A stretch of 64,000 nucleotides of DNA from Acinetobacter bereziniae LMG 1003 = CIP 70.12 (lineage in GTDB: Bacteria > Pseudomonadota > Gammaproteobacteria > Pseudomonadales > Moraxellaceae): NCBI RefSeq assembly GCF_000368925.1, contig NZ_KB849755.1:1672001-1736000 (forward strand), read 5' to 3'. The position numbers were made by a program, and so were the translations under genes. Of the stretch, positions 7,393 through 16,788 are shown in pieces; the first letter of the stretch is position 1, and every line of letters starts with the position of its first letter. The notes beneath the pieces were generated by a model, which had not been told where the DNA came from, ran no database searches, and was given only the letters and a program-made list of their open reading frames with translations.

Positions 7393-10113
7393 TTAATTAA
7401 TTTTACCGTGGCACTGCTTATATTTCAGCCCAGAACCACATGGGCATAGTGCATTGCGACTTTCTGGTGGCTCAACCACATCGTCATTTGCAAATTGTGC
7501 ATCAACGATATCATTGGTCACATTACCACTTAAACCATCTACTTCATCATGAGCAAAGTTCAAGCGCATTGCATCTGCTTGTGCTTGTTGTTGAGCTTCC
7601 ATTTCAGCAAGCTCTTCAGGTGTTGGAATATGAACACGAGAAATATCAGTCACCACATCTGACTTAATTACACCTAACATATTAACGAATAAGTTAAATG
7701 CTTCTTTCTTGTATTCTTGCTCAGGATTCTTTTGTGCATAACCACGTAAGTGAATGCCTTGACGTAGATAATCCATCGCAGCCAAATGATCCTTCCAATG
7801 ACGATCTAATGAACCCAACATGAAGTGACGTTCTAAAGTCGCTGCTGTTTCAGCACCCATTTGCTCACGACGACCACGATAACGTTCAACAATCTCATCA
7901 GAAATACGCTCAACCAAAGCTTCTTCATCAAGACGGCGGTCTTCTTCCAACCAACGATTAACAGGAAGATCAATACCTAAATCTTCTTTTAATGCATTTT
8001 CCAGACCATCAATATCCCATTGATCATGGATGGATTCTGGTGGAATATAAGTCTCAATCAAACCTTTTACAACTTCGCGATGCATTTCTTCAATATAATC
8101 TTGAAGTGAACTCTCTTCTAAAATCTCATCTCGTTGAGAGTAAATAATCTTACGTTGCTCATTATTGACGTCATCATATTTCAATAAATTTTTACGAATA
8201 TCAAAGTTTCGTGCTTCAACTTTACGCTGCGCATTTTCAATCGAACGAGAAACCATCTTATGCTCAATAGCTTCGTTTTCTTGTAAACCCATTGCACGCA
8301 TCATTGCAACAACACGATCACCTGCGAAAATACGCATTAAATCATCTTCTAAAGACAAGAAGAAACGTGAAACACCAGGGTCACCTTGGCGACCAGAACG
8401 ACCACGCAACTGATTATCAATACGACGAGATTCATGACGTTCAGAACCGATGATATGTAAACCACCTGAACTCAACACCATTTCATTATTGTGTTCCCAT
8501 TCTGCTTTTAGACGTGCTTCATCTTCAGCAGTAGGTTGTTCAATTTTGGCTAATTTAGCTTTCCAGTTACCACCAAGCAAAATATCTGTACCACGACCTG
8601 CCATGTTTGTCGCAATCGTAACAGCACGTGGTGAACCTGCTTGTGCAATAATATCAGCTTCACGTTCATGCTGTTTAGCATTCAGCACTTCATGCGCAAT
8701 GCCCGCTTCTTTAAGCTTATCCGATAAAATTTCAGAAGCTTCAATCGTTGCAGTACCGATCAGGATTGGAGCAACACCAGCTTCATGGATTTTTTGAATC
8801 TCTTCAATAATCGCGTTGTATTTACCATTACGGTTTAAATAAATTAAATCGTTCTGGTCATTACGAATCATTGGGCGATGCGTTGGAATAAGTACAACAT
8901 CCAAGCCATAAATTTCTTTCATTTCCGCAGCTTCAGTATCAGCGGTACCTGTCATACCTGAAAGCTTTTTGTATAAACGGAAATAGTTCTGGAATGTTGT
9001 TGTCGCTAAAGTTTGGTTTTCAGGTTGAACATCCAAGCCTTCTTTTGCTTCAACTGCTTGATGTAGACCTTCTGACCAACGGCGTCCCGGCATGGTACGA
9101 CCTGTATTTTCATCAACAATAATCACTTCACCATCATGTACGATGTAGTGAACATTGCGTTGATACAAGAAATGCGCGCGAATTGCTGCTGAGACATGAT
9201 GAACAAGGTTAAGATTTGATGGTGAATACAAGCTTTCGCCTTCAGCCAACAAGCCCATTTTGATCAATTCATCTTCAACAGTTTCATAACCGACTTCAGT
9301 CATTTCCACTTGGCGTTGTTTTTCATCAATCCAGAAATGCCCACCATCTGCAACTTTTTCTTCTTTCTGTGCATGAAGCTTAGGTGGAATACTATTGATT
9401 GCGACATACAATTGTGATGAGTCATCACTTTGACCAGAAATAATCAACGGAGTACGCGCTTCATCAATCAAGATCGAATCGACCTCATCAATAATCGCAT
9501 AAACTAAACCACGTTGCTTTTTCTCTGCCATAGAGAAAACCATGTTATCGCGAAGATAATCGAAACCAAATTCGTTATTGGTACCATAAGTAATATCTGA
9601 ACGATAAGCTTCAGCTTTTTCGATTGGTGATTGCATTGAATAAATCACGCCAACCGTTAAACCCAAGAACTCATAAAGCGGACGGTTTAATTCAGCATCA
9701 CGTTGTGCCAAATAATCGTTAACCGTAATCACGTGAACGCCTTGCTCACTTATTGCATTGAGATAAACAGCCAAAGTTCCCATCAGGGTTTTACCTTCAC
9801 CTGTACGCATCTCAGCAATTTTACCTTCGTGCAAAGTAATACCACCAATGAGCTGCACATCATAATGACGCATACCCATAATACGCTTTGCTGCTTCACG
9901 ACATACGGCAAATGCTTCTGGCATTAATTTATCTAGGCTTTCACCATTCTTATATCTTTGTTTGAATTCTTCAGTTTTTGCAGATAAGTCTGCATCGCTG
10001 AGTGCAGATATCGTCGGCTCGAGCGCATTGATCTTATCGACAATTTTACGCATACGTTTTAGTTCGCGCTCGTTTTTAGTACCGAAGATTCCTCCGATCA
10101 GACTTGCCAACAT
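7393..10113 (-). CDS. secA: Preprotein translocase ATPase SecA
   Basis: Motor ATPase that drives unfolded preproteins through SecYEG. The 906-residue protein is full length. Visible parts: Walker A GEGKT (105-109), the DEVDSILIDEARTPLIISG segment after the Walker B region, second nucleotide-binding fold with 'ATNMAGRGTDILLGG' and 'QLRGRSGRQGDPG', and the C-terminal zinc tail CPCGSGLKYKQCHG that binds SecB. A ribosome-binding site (AGAGAG) precedes the ATG. It is transcribed alone leftward, with a candidate promoter at 10155-10184. secM is not present upstream. Confidence 0.98.
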   Translation of the reverse strand: MLASLIGGIFGTKNERELKRMRKIVDKINALEPTISALSDADLSAKTEEFKQRYKNGESLDKLMPEAFAVCREAAKRIMGMRHYDVQLIGGITLHEGKIAEMRTGEGKTLMGTLAVYLNAISEQGVHVITVNDYLAQRDAELNRPLYEFLGLTVGVIYSMQSPIEKAEAYRSDITYGTNNEFGFDYLRDNMVFSMAEKKQRGLVYAIIDEVDSILIDEARTPLIISGQSDDSSQLYVAINSIPPKLHAQKEEKVADGGHFWIDEKQRQVEMTEVGYETVEDELIKMGLLAEGESLYSPSNLNLVHHVSAAIRAHFLYQRNVHYIVHDGEVIIVDENTGRTMPGRRWSEGLHQAVEAKEGLDVQPENQTLATTTFQNYFRLYKKLSGMTGTADTEAAEMKEIYGLDVVLIPTHRPMIRNDQNDLIYLNRNGKYNAIIEEIQKIHEAGVAPILIGTATIEASEILSDKLKEAGIAHEVLNAKQHEREADIIAQAGSPRAVTIATNMAGRGTDILLGGNWKAKLAKIEQPTAEDEARLKAEWEHNNEMVLSSGGLHIIGSERHESRRIDNQLRGRSGRQGDPGVSRFFLSLEDDLMRIFAGDRVVAMMRAMGLQENEAIEHKMVSRSIENAQRKVEARNFDIRKNLLKYDDVNNEQRKIIYSQRDEILEESSLQDYIEEMHREVVKGLIETYIPPESIHDQWDIDGLENALKEDLGIDLPVNRWLEEDRRLDEEALVERISDEIVERYRGRREQMGAETAATLERHFMLGSLDRHWKDHLAAMDYLRQGIHLRGYAQKNPEQEYKKEAFNLFVNMLGVIKSDVVTDISRVHIPTPEELAEMEAQQQAQADAMRLNFAHDEVDGLSGNVTNDIVDAQFANDDVVEPPESRNALCPCGSGLKYKQCHGKIN

Positions 10114-10154
10114 ATAAACTCTCTAAATCTTGTAAAATAAATTTTTCTCAGACG

Positions 10155-10184
10155 ATATTATGGTGTTAGAAATTTGAAGTACAA
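10155..10184 (-). promoter_or_regulatory. Candidate secA promoter
   Basis: Minus-strand TTGTAC (10179-10184) and TAATAT (10155-10160) with an 18-bp spacer, about 40 bp upstream of the secA start. Confidence 0.45.
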
Positions 10185-10444
10185 GGGTTTTGCACAAATC
10201 CAATCAAAAAAATCTGACGACCAGTTGGGTACGCATGAGTTAAAGCGCCTTAATGTAGCAAATTTAACCGATATTTACAGCGAGGTCGTGCGCAATTCTG
10301 TGTTTTTTTCACATCAACACACCAACATATCTGTTTTTTTCATAAAGAAATAAAAAAACACTATTTTTAATTATAAAAAAACTGCGCAATAGTATTTTGG
10401 ACGAGCTAAATAACAGATGATTTTTTAATTTTGAGGTTTTTATC
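10185..10444. other. Divergent intergenic region secA / peroxiredoxin
   Basis: Together with the secA promoter segment this makes a 331-bp gene-free stretch. It is AT-rich, with several A- and T-runs near 10330-10430. It must hold the peroxiredoxin promoter, but I cannot pick a convincing -35/-10 pair or an OxyR site by eye. Confidence 0.4.
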
Positions 10445-11083
10445 ATGACGCTACGACTAGGTGACATTGCACCAGATTTCACCCAAGAATCCAGTGAAGG
10501 ACCCATTCACTTCTATGATTATTTGGGCGACAGCTGGGGAATTCTGTTTTCGCACCCTGCAGACTACACACCTGTGTGTACCACTGAACTTGGCTATACT
10601 GCAAAGTTAAAAAGTGAATTTGAAAAACGTGGCGTAAAAGCTATTGCCCTTTCAGTAGATGATGTTGAATCACACCGCGGATGGATTAACGACATCAACG
10701 AAACACAAAATACTCAGGTGAACTTTCCGATACTTGCAGACAAAGATCGTAAAGTTTCAACGCTTTATGATTTTATCCATCCCAATGCCAGTGAAACTTT
10801 AACCGTTCGCTCCTTAATTATTATTGATCCCAATAAAAAAGTACGCCTCATTATTACCTACCCAGCATCAACTGGGCGTAATTTCCATGAAATTTTGCGA
10901 GTGATTGACTCATTACAACTGACAGATAATTATAAAGTAGCGACACCTGCCAACTGGCAAGATGGTGAGGATGTTGTGATTGTGCCTTCACTCAAAGATG
11001 AAGCGGAGTTGAAAGAGCGCTTCCCAAAAGGCTATACGGCGGTTAAACCTTATTTACGTCTTACACCACAACCGAACAAATAA
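10445..11083 (+). CDS. 1-Cys peroxiredoxin (Prx6 type)
   Basis: Reduces hydrogen peroxide and alkyl hydroperoxides in the cytoplasm. The 212-residue protein has the Prx6 active site 'HPADYTPVCTTE' with peroxidatic C45. I see no second cysteine, so it must be recycled by an external thiol. The C-terminal dimerisation part with 'TPANWQDGEDVVI' and 'YLRLTPQP' is typical of this class and separates it from AhpC and BCP. TGAGGT sits about 8 bp before the ATG. It is flanked by a terminator downstream and has no operon partner. Confidence 0.9.
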   Translation: MTLRLGDIAPDFTQESSEGPIHFYDYLGDSWGILFSHPADYTPVCTTELGYTAKLKSEFEKRGVKAIALSVDDVESHRGWINDINETQNTQVNFPILADKDRKVSTLYDFIHPNASETLTVRSLIIIDPNKKVRLIITYPASTGRNFHEILRVIDSLQLTDNYKVATPANWQDGEDVVIVPSLKDEAELKERFPKGYTAVKPYLRLTPQPNK

Positions 11084-11127
11084 AATAACCCGCAACTACG
11101 TCATTTATTTAAACTAACTACTCTTTC

Positions 11128-11158
11128 AAAAGATCACATTTTATATGTGATCTTTTTT
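11128..11158 (+). terminator. Peroxiredoxin terminator
   Basis: A 12-bp stem AAAAGATCACAT / ATGTGATCTTTT with a 5-nt loop and a T-run, 44 bp after the stop. Confidence 0.85.
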
Positions 11159-11219
11159 ATGCCATTTCTCTATTCAAGTCCAAGACACTCCTTATTAAAA
11201 CCAGACTGAGTCTAAAATC

Positions 11220-11243
11220 AAAAAAAGGCACCGAAGTGCCTTT
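11220..11243 (-). terminator. Terminator of the LysM gene
   Basis: Minus-strand AAAGGCAC-TTCG-GTGCCTTT hairpin followed by T-rich sequence, 17 bp after the stop at 11261. Confidence 0.85.
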
Positions 11244-11260
11244 AATTCTATCTACAGCAC

Positions 11261-11734
11261 TTAAGCTGGAATACGCAAAACTTGTCCAGGAAAAATATCA
11301 TCTGCATTTTTCAGTAATGGGCGGTTTGCTTCAAAAATTTTATTGTATTGATTTGGATCACCATAAAATTCTTTTGAAATTTTTGACAAATTATCACCTG
11401 ACTTCACCGTATAGAATTTACTTTCTGGCTCTGGTGTAGCAACAGTCATTTGATCATCCACTTGAGCAACATGATCAACATTACCAATCGCAAGAACAAT
11501 TTTCTCTTTATCTGCTTGGCTGTGTACTTGTCCACGAACAGTAGCTAAGTCTGTTTCAGAATTATAACTCACCGATAAACCGTCAATAGACAGACCTAAA
11601 CTCTTCACGAGTCCAAGGAGTTTGTTCGCAACTTCTTGTGCAGAAGGCTCTGCTGGTGTTGCTGGTGCAGCTTGTGGCTCAGCAGGCGCTGTATTTTTTT
11701 TACCGATACCTTTTACGAAATCAAAAAGACCCAT
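11261..11734 (-). CDS. lysM: BON-LysM protein (Kbp/YgaU family)
   Basis: A 157-residue protein without a signal peptide. It starts with the family's 'MGLFDFVKGIGKK', followed by an Ala/Pro-rich linker, a BON domain (about 35-95) and a C-terminal LysM domain (about 105-155, 'YTVKSGDNLSKISKEFYG' and 'GQVLRIP'). E. coli Kbp of the same layout is a cytoplasmic potassium-binding protein, while annotation pipelines usually call it a peptidoglycan-binding LysM protein. The lack of an export signal favours the Kbp-like reading. Monocistronic by its terminator. Confidence 0.85.
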   Translation of the reverse strand: MGLFDFVKGIGKKNTAPAEPQAAPATPAEPSAQEVANKLLGLVKSLGLSIDGLSVSYNSETDLATVRGQVHSQADKEKIVLAIGNVDHVAQVDDQMTVATPEPESKFYTVKSGDNLSKISKEFYGDPNQYNKIFEANRPLLKNADDIFPGQVLRIPA

Positions 11735-11961
11735 TTATGTTCTCCATATTTTATTTGGAACTTGTTTTTACTGTGAACTTTTATAAAAAATTATAAACTC
11801 TATTTTTATAGCGAAAAAATACAGCGAAATGCGTAGTCATTAGTGACAGAAAAGTAACCGTATGTAACCACTATTTTTTTGATTTTAGAATTATTTCAGC
11901 ATGATCAAATATTTTGTTTAGGTGATTAAGCTTGATTTCATCTTTAAAAATATCCAGCAAT

Positions 11962-11988
11962 AAAAAAACCACCTTTACGGTGGTTTTT
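11962..11988 (-). terminator. acpP terminator
   Basis: Stem AAAAACCACC / GGTGGTTTTT with a 5-nt loop, followed by T-run on the minus strand, 35 bp after the acpP stop. It closes the fabD-fabG-acpP unit. Confidence 0.85.
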
Positions 11989-12022
11989 ACGCATAACAAC
12001 GACGTGTTATACAATCAACACA

Positions 12023-12259
12023 TTAACCAAGTTTTTTAGTTACATAGTCGATTGCTGATTGAACAGTCGTGATTTCGTTAGAATCTTCATCAGGGATAGT
12101 GATGTCGAAGTCATTTTCGAAAGACATAACAAGTTCTACTAGGTCTAAAGAATCCGCACCCAAATCATCCATGAAAGATGCTTCGTTTTTGATTTCTTCA
12201 GCTTTAATACCTAATTGTTCTGCAACAGCTTGTTTAATGCGTTGTTCGATATCGCTCAC
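12023..12259 (-). CDS. acpP: Acyl carrier protein
   Basis: Carries growing acyl chains on a phosphopantetheine arm during fatty-acid synthesis. The 78-residue acidic protein has the DSL motif with the modified Ser at residue 37. The open frame extends upstream to an ATG at 12274, but that ATG is part of the ribosome-binding region. The GTG at 12259 has AGGAG 7 bp upstream and gives the standard ACP N-terminus (SDIEQRIKQ). It lies 86 bp downstream of fabG, and fabF does not follow it here. Confidence 0.95.
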   Translation of the reverse strand: MSDIEQRIKQAVAEQLGIKAEEIKNEASFMDDLGADSLDLVELVMSFENDFDITIPDEDSNEITTVQSAIDYVTKKLG

Positions 12260-12345
12260 AGGAATTCTCCTCATTGCTTGTGGCGGCTTTTAATTGCCTG
12301 ATAGTTTAATTGAATATTTACTTTTTTCAAAGTTTATACATCGCA

Positions 12346-13080
12346 TTACGCCATGTATAAACCACCATTTACGTGTAATACTGTGCCTGTAATGTAACTA
12401 GCTTTGTCAGAAGCCAAGAAACTCACAGCATCCGCAATGTCTTGTGGTTGACCAAAGCGGTTTAAGGCAACTTGATCACTCATTTTTTTACGAATGTCTT
12501 CGCTTAACTGCTCAGTCATTTCAGTCGCAATAAAACCTGGAGCAATGCAGTTCACTGTAATTTGACGGCTACCCATCTCTTTTGCAAGGCTACGGCTAAA
12601 CGCTTCAATACCTGCTTTTGCCGCTGAATAATTGGCTTGACCTGGGTTAGCAAAATGAGCAACGACAGAACTAATATTGATAATACGTCCAAAGCGAGCT
12701 TTGGTCATACCTTTCAATACACGTTTAGACAAACGGAAAACAGCCTTGAGATGAATGTTGAGAATATCGTCCCAATCATCTTCAGACATACGCAATAATA
12801 GATTATCTTTGGTAATCCCTGCGTTATTGACCAATATCATCACTGAACCATATTTTTGTTCAATGTCAGATACCAATGCATCAATGGCTGTGCCGTCGCG
12901 TACATCAAGTACTGCGCCTACACCTTGCTCTGCAAAAGTCACAGAAAGTTTTTCTGCACCTGCTTCGGATGTTGCTGTACCGACAACAAAATAACCATCT
13001 TGAATTAATTGTTGAGCGATGGCAGCACCAATTCCTCTGCTTGCGCCTGTCACTAATGCAACTTTACGTTCTTGTGTCAT
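12346..13080 (-). CDS. fabG: 3-oxoacyl-[ACP] reductase
   Basis: NADPH-dependent reduction of 3-oxoacyl-ACP in the elongation cycle. The 244-residue short-chain dehydrogenase has the cofactor motif TGASRGIG (11-18), NNAG (85-88), catalytic S138, Y151 and K155 (YSAAK), and the C-terminal 'GTVLHVNGGLYMA' typical of FabG. Its ATG overlaps the fabD stop by 4 bp, so translation is coupled. Confidence 0.96.
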   Translation of the reverse strand: MTQERKVALVTGASRGIGAAIAQQLIQDGYFVVGTATSEAGAEKLSVTFAEQGVGAVLDVRDGTAIDALVSDIEQKYGSVMILVNNAGITKDNLLLRMSEDDWDDILNIHLKAVFRLSKRVLKGMTKARFGRIINISSVVAHFANPGQANYSAAKAGIEAFSRSLAKEMGSRQITVNCIAPGFIATEMTEQLSEDIRKKMSDQVALNRFGQPQDIADAVSFLASDKASYITGTVLHVNGGLYMA

Positions 13081-14063
13081 GCAATTTTCCCTTCAGCCAC
13101 TAAGATAGCATTCAGTGCATCTTCCATACGTGCTTGCGTATCAAGTGGAAATGCTTTTTCAATATTAGGTAAACGTTTTGCCAAATTTGCCAGTACATTA
13201 CCAGGTCCGCACTCTGCAACATACTGGATACCTTGATCTTGTATGAGTTGCATGGTTTTGGTCCACTGTACAGATTGGTACAATTGCGCTGTTAACGCCT
13301 GACGTAACTGTGTGGTATCTGTGGCAATTTCAGCATTGACATTTTGTATTACAGGAATACTTGGAAGCTCAATGGCAGTTTGTTCCAAAGCTTCTGCAAA
13401 CCGTTCAGCAGCAGGTTTCATCAACGAACAATGAGATGGTACGGATACTGGTAAAGCAATCGCTTTGCCACCATTCTCTTTTGCCGCAACCATAACCGCT
13501 TCAACCAGCGTCTTATCCCCTGCAATAACAACTTGACCTTGTGCATTATAGTTTGCCGCTTCAACTGAGCCACGCCCTTGCACATTGGCTTGTTCACACA
13601 GTTCAATGACTTTTGCATCCTCCAAACCGAGAATCGCAGCCATTGCACCTTGCCCTTGAGGTACTGCAGATTGCATCAATTGACCACGTAGATTGACCAA
13701 TTTAACTGCATCAGCTAATGTCATTGCATTTGCAGCAACCAAGGCGCTGTACTCACCTAATGAATGACCTGCAAGATACTTTGGTGCAACACCACCAAGA
13801 TCCAACCATACACGCCAAAGCGCAATACTGGCTGTTAATAGTACAGGTTGAGTGTTTTCAGTTTGATCTAAACCCTCACCACTTTGCGCAATGTGCCATA
13901 AATCAAAACCAATGGCATCTGAAGCTTCAGCAAAGGTTTCTTGTACACCACTAAACTGTTCTGCAAGTTCAGCAAGCATACCTACTTTTTGTGACCCTTG
14001 ACCTGGAAACAAAAATGCAGTTTTTGTTGCTTGAGCTGCTTGTTCGAGTCGTTTGGCAGACAT
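13077..14063 (-). CDS. fabD: Malonyl-CoA:ACP transacylase
   Basis: Loads malonate from CoA onto ACP. The 328-residue protein has GQGSQ (21-25) and the nucleophile elbow GHSLGEY with S101. It has about 13 extra N-terminal residues (MSAKRLEQAAQAT) compared with E. coli FabD. A ribosome-binding site before the first ATG is weak, so a shorter start cannot be excluded, though no better ATG precedes the core. It is first of the fabD-fabG-acpP unit, separated from rpmF by a terminator. Confidence 0.95.
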   Translation of the reverse strand: MSAKRLEQAAQATKTAFLFPGQGSQKVGMLAELAEQFSGVQETFAEASDAIGFDLWHIAQSGEGLDQTENTQPVLLTASIALWRVWLDLGGVAPKYLAGHSLGEYSALVAANAMTLADAVKLVNLRGQLMQSAVPQGQGAMAAILGLEDAKVIELCEQANVQGRGSVEAANYNAQGQVVIAGDKTLVEAVMVAAKENGGKAIALPVSVPSHCSLMKPAAERFAEALEQTAIELPSIPVIQNVNAEIATDTTQLRQALTAQLYQSVQWTKTMQLIQDQGIQYVAECGPGNVLANLAKRLPNIEKAFPLDTQARMEDALNAILVAEGKIA

Positions 14064-14167
14064 ATAAAAAGTCCCTTATTTAATCTTGATCGTTTCCGAT
14101 GCGGCAATTTTACAGAAAAAAAAAATTTATTTAATTGCGAAATACAACAAAAAATACGCATATACAA

Positions 14168-14200
14168 AACAAAAAAAAGGGAGCTTTCGCTCCCATTTTT
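14168..14200 (-). terminator. rpmF terminator
   Basis: Minus-strand GGGAGC-GAAA-GCTCCC hairpin followed by a run of eight T, between rpmF and fabD. The A-rich flank could also give weaker rightward function. Confidence 0.85.
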
Positions 14201-14230
14201 TCACTAAGCTTACGCCTAATGCGTCAACAA

Positions 14231-14416
14231 TTATTCAGCATCAGCTGCTTTAGCGAATAATTGACGACCACGGTAGAAACCATCTTTAGTCACGTGGTGA
14301 CGACGGTGAGTTTCACCTGAAGTTTGGTCTACAGTTAATGCATTCTCGGTTAAAGCGTCATGTGAACGGCGCATGTCACGGCGAGAGCGACTTTTACGGT
14401 TTTGCTGAACGGCCAT
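14231..14416 (-). CDS. rpmF: 50S ribosomal protein L32
   Basis: A 61-residue basic protein with the L32 start 'MAVQQNRKSRSRRDMRRSHDAL'. The later segment 'SGETHRRHHVTKDGFYRGRQ' matches the family. The C-terminal zinc cysteines found in some L32 proteins are absent, as usual in gammaproteobacteria. AAGGAG lies 6 bp before the ATG. It follows yceD by 74 bp in the usual order. Confidence 0.97.
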   Translation of the reverse strand: MAVQQNRKSRSRRDMRRSHDALTENALTVDQTSGETHRRHHVTKDGFYRGRQLFAKAADAE

Positions 14417-14490
14417 GATGGCTCCTTACAAATCGAAAAAATGGATCAGAACAAATTCGGTTGTCTTAACTTAACAGTATAACACAAAAT

Positions 14491-15054
14491 TTAGTTAAGT
14501 TTACCCTTCAAACTTGCCAAAACATCAAACGGGTTATCCCGTTTTTCTTCAACAATGTCCTGAACGGCTGGCTGATGCTTATGTTCACAAGCGTCATGCT
14601 TAGGAGACAAAGGCATCAACAATAACAATTCATCTTCTAAAAGCGCGAGTAAATCAACAGTTGCAGGAGTATTGGTTAAATAATCTCCCTTGGTTGTTGC
14701 TTCACTTTCACCTAATACGATGAAATCAGCATCCTCATCCAAGCGCTCTATCAGTGACTCATCATCTATTAAAGCCAAATGGAAATCAGAAACCAGAGGA
14801 ATTTCAACAGAATCCAGACAACGCTGACATTCCATTGGAACTTTAGTATCTACATGACCATCTAACCATACGATACGATGATACGCATCCATTGATAGCT
14901 TACAGTCTATATTGATCAATTGATCATCAATTGATCCAACAGCTTCACGGGAAATACGAACAAAGCGAGACAATGGCAGTGTACCTGACCATGTAAAGCC
15001 TTGTTCAGCCCATTTAAACGGCTCTATCTGTGCCGGAAAGGTATTTGCTGACAT
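14491..15054 (-). CDS. yceD: YceD, large ribosomal RNA subunit accumulation protein
   Basis: A 187-residue DUF177 protein that is needed for normal 23S rRNA levels and is nearly always next to rpmF. The CxxC pair in 'MECQRCLDSVEIPL' and the late 'DACEHKHQPAVQDIVEEKRDNPFDVLASLKG' are hallmarks of the family. Co-transcribed with rpmF. It is divergent from the EF-P hydroxylase gene, with about 97 bp between starts. Confidence 0.93.
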   Translation of the reverse strand: MSANTFPAQIEPFKWAEQGFTWSGTLPLSRFVRISREAVGSIDDQLINIDCKLSMDAYHRIVWLDGHVDTKVPMECQRCLDSVEIPLVSDFHLALIDDESLIERLDEDADFIVLGESEATTKGDYLTNTPATVDLLALLEDELLLLMPLSPKHDACEHKHQPAVQDIVEEKRDNPFDVLASLKGKLN

Positions 15055-15151
15055 AATTAAGGCGGCAATTCTACAAATTCATAGGTACTCTGTCAAAGAT
15101 TAAGATACAATTTTGTACTTATTTAGACAGATCTCTTGAGTAATACAAGCC

Positions 15152-15817
15152 ATGCATCAGTTGCAGCCGCAACCTGAAGTCACTACTTCATTACAATTTA
15201 ACACCCGCTTAACCTCTGAAAACACATTGGAAGTGACCGATGTGCAACGCTCCCAATGGGAGAATTTGCAAACAGAAGCCCAGCAAGTAGATTGGCTTAT
15301 CTTACACTTTAATCGTTGGTTTTCCCACCTAAATGTAATACTTGTTCGTGGTGATTTTGAACCTGAATATTTTCCTGCAACAAAAGACCAGCCTGCGCGT
15401 ATTCAATTTGCACATGGATTTTTTAATAGTGCTTTACATGAAATTAGTCATTGGACCATTGCAGGTGAACAACGTCGATTGTTACCTGATTTAGGCTATT
15501 GGTATGCGCCAGATGGACGTACAGCTGAGCAACAAGCATTGTTTGAACAGGTTGAAATCAAACCTCAAGCCATAGAATGGTTATTCTCTAAAGCATTTGG
15601 ACGAAAATTTCGAGTCTCACTGGATAATCTCACTGGAGAAGGGGGTGATGGTGCTAGATTTAAAGATCATGTTTATGCTCAGGTACAACACTTTTTTTCA
15701 GGTGAAACTAAACTTCCTCGCGATGCAAAACACTTTATTGAATGTATTTGTGCATACACTCGAGGTGGCAAAACATTACAAAGCAGTGAGTTCAACCGAA
15801 ATGATTTAGATGGTTAA
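15152..15817 (+). CDS. epmC: Elongation factor P hydroxylase
   Basis: A 221-residue protein of the EpmC/YfcM family, which hydroxylates the modified lysine of EF-P. The metal-site motif HEISH (96-100) sits in 'SALHEISHWTIAG', followed by 'RRLLPDLGYWYAPDGRTAEQQ' as in the family. An extra N-terminal stretch of about 40 residues precedes the core, so the true start could be later; none is clearly better supported. EpmA, EpmB and EF-P are not in the window. Confidence 0.88.
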   Translation: MHQLQPQPEVTTSLQFNTRLTSENTLEVTDVQRSQWENLQTEAQQVDWLILHFNRWFSHLNVILVRGDFEPEYFPATKDQPARIQFAHGFFNSALHEISHWTIAGEQRRLLPDLGYWYAPDGRTAEQQALFEQVEIKPQAIEWLFSKAFGRKFRVSLDNLTGEGGDGARFKDHVYAQVQHFFSGETKLPRDAKHFIECICAYTRGGKTLQSSEFNRNDLDG

Positions 15818-16085
15818 TCAAAATAAGTTAACTCAAACATCTTTACCAACTCATTTCGCCATCTTGATTCTATGGCTGGCGATATAATTGCAATCAGAGT
15901 CCACTCATTCGCACTAGATCGACATAGATTTTAGTGAATGTCATATTCAAAAGCTAAAATACCTGAGCCATCGTTCTAATATTATTAAAATATGAATGAG
16001 TTCAAATAAAATTACAAATAATGGTGTTCTTAACCATTTATTTTCAATACCATATATCAATAGATAATAAATCAGGAGAATAAAT

Positions 16086-16703
16086 ATGCTGCATTTAAGA
16101 GTACATCCTGACAATCCTCAACCACGTTTAATTAGTCAAGCTGTAGAAAGAATTCGAGCAGGTGATGTTGTGGTCTATCCAACAGATGCGGCTTATGCCA
16201 TAGGCTGTCAGATTGGAAATAAGAATGCGATGGAACGTATTGCTCAGATTCGTGGCTTAGGTGCCAAACATCAATACGCCATTATTTGTGCTGACTTATC
16301 AGATATCGCCACTTATGCCAAAGTAGACAATGCAATGTATCGACTACTTAAAGCCAATACACCTGCAGTCACCACGTATATTTTACCTGCAACCAGTGAA
16401 GTACCGCGTCGCTTAATGCATCCAAAGAAAAAAACCATCGGTCTACGTGTTCCAAGTAATCCTGTCTGTCAAATGCTGTTAAAAGAGTTGGGAGAACCCT
16501 TACTGACAAGTACCTTGATTTTACCCGGTCAAGATGCACCAATGGATGATCCCTACGATATTGAACAATTATTGGAAAAACGCATTGATGTATTTATTGA
16601 CAGTGGTTTGGGAACTTTAACCACCACTAGTATTGTCGATCTCTCTGGAGTAAATCCAGAAATTGTTCGTCGTGGTGTGGGCGATGTCAGCGCTTTTGAA
16701 TAA
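16086..16703 (+). CDS. yciO: YciO-type Sua5/YrdC-fold protein
   Basis: A 205-residue protein of the L-threonylcarbamoyladenylate synthase superfamily, without the C-terminal Sua5 domain. The signature 'GDVVVYPTDAAYAIGCQ' and the KxR-like dinucleotide pocket near 'IRGLGAKHQYAIIC' are visible. The N-terminus 'MLHLRVHPDNPQPRLI' points to the YciO branch rather than TsaC. YciO's role in tRNA t6A synthesis is less certain than TsaC's. AGGAG lies 7 bp before the ATG. The 268 bp upstream contain no gene. Confidence 0.9.
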   Translation: MLHLRVHPDNPQPRLISQAVERIRAGDVVVYPTDAAYAIGCQIGNKNAMERIAQIRGLGAKHQYAIICADLSDIATYAKVDNAMYRLLKANTPAVTTYILPATSEVPRRLMHPKKKTIGLRVPSNPVCQMLLKELGEPLLTSTLILPGQDAPMDDPYDIEQLLEKRIDVFIDSGLGTLTTTSIVDLSGVNPEIVRRGVGDVSAFE

Positions 16704-16788
16704 GCGCTGGACATTTAAGTTTTAAAGCGATCTCTTTCTCGAAGTCACATGAATAACATTAATCACTCTAATATTAATCATGTGATCA

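Noticed and set aside
10309..10506. 65-residue minus-strand frame upstream of the peroxiredoxin
   Set aside because: It overlaps the peroxiredoxin start region in antisense and has no ribosome-binding site.
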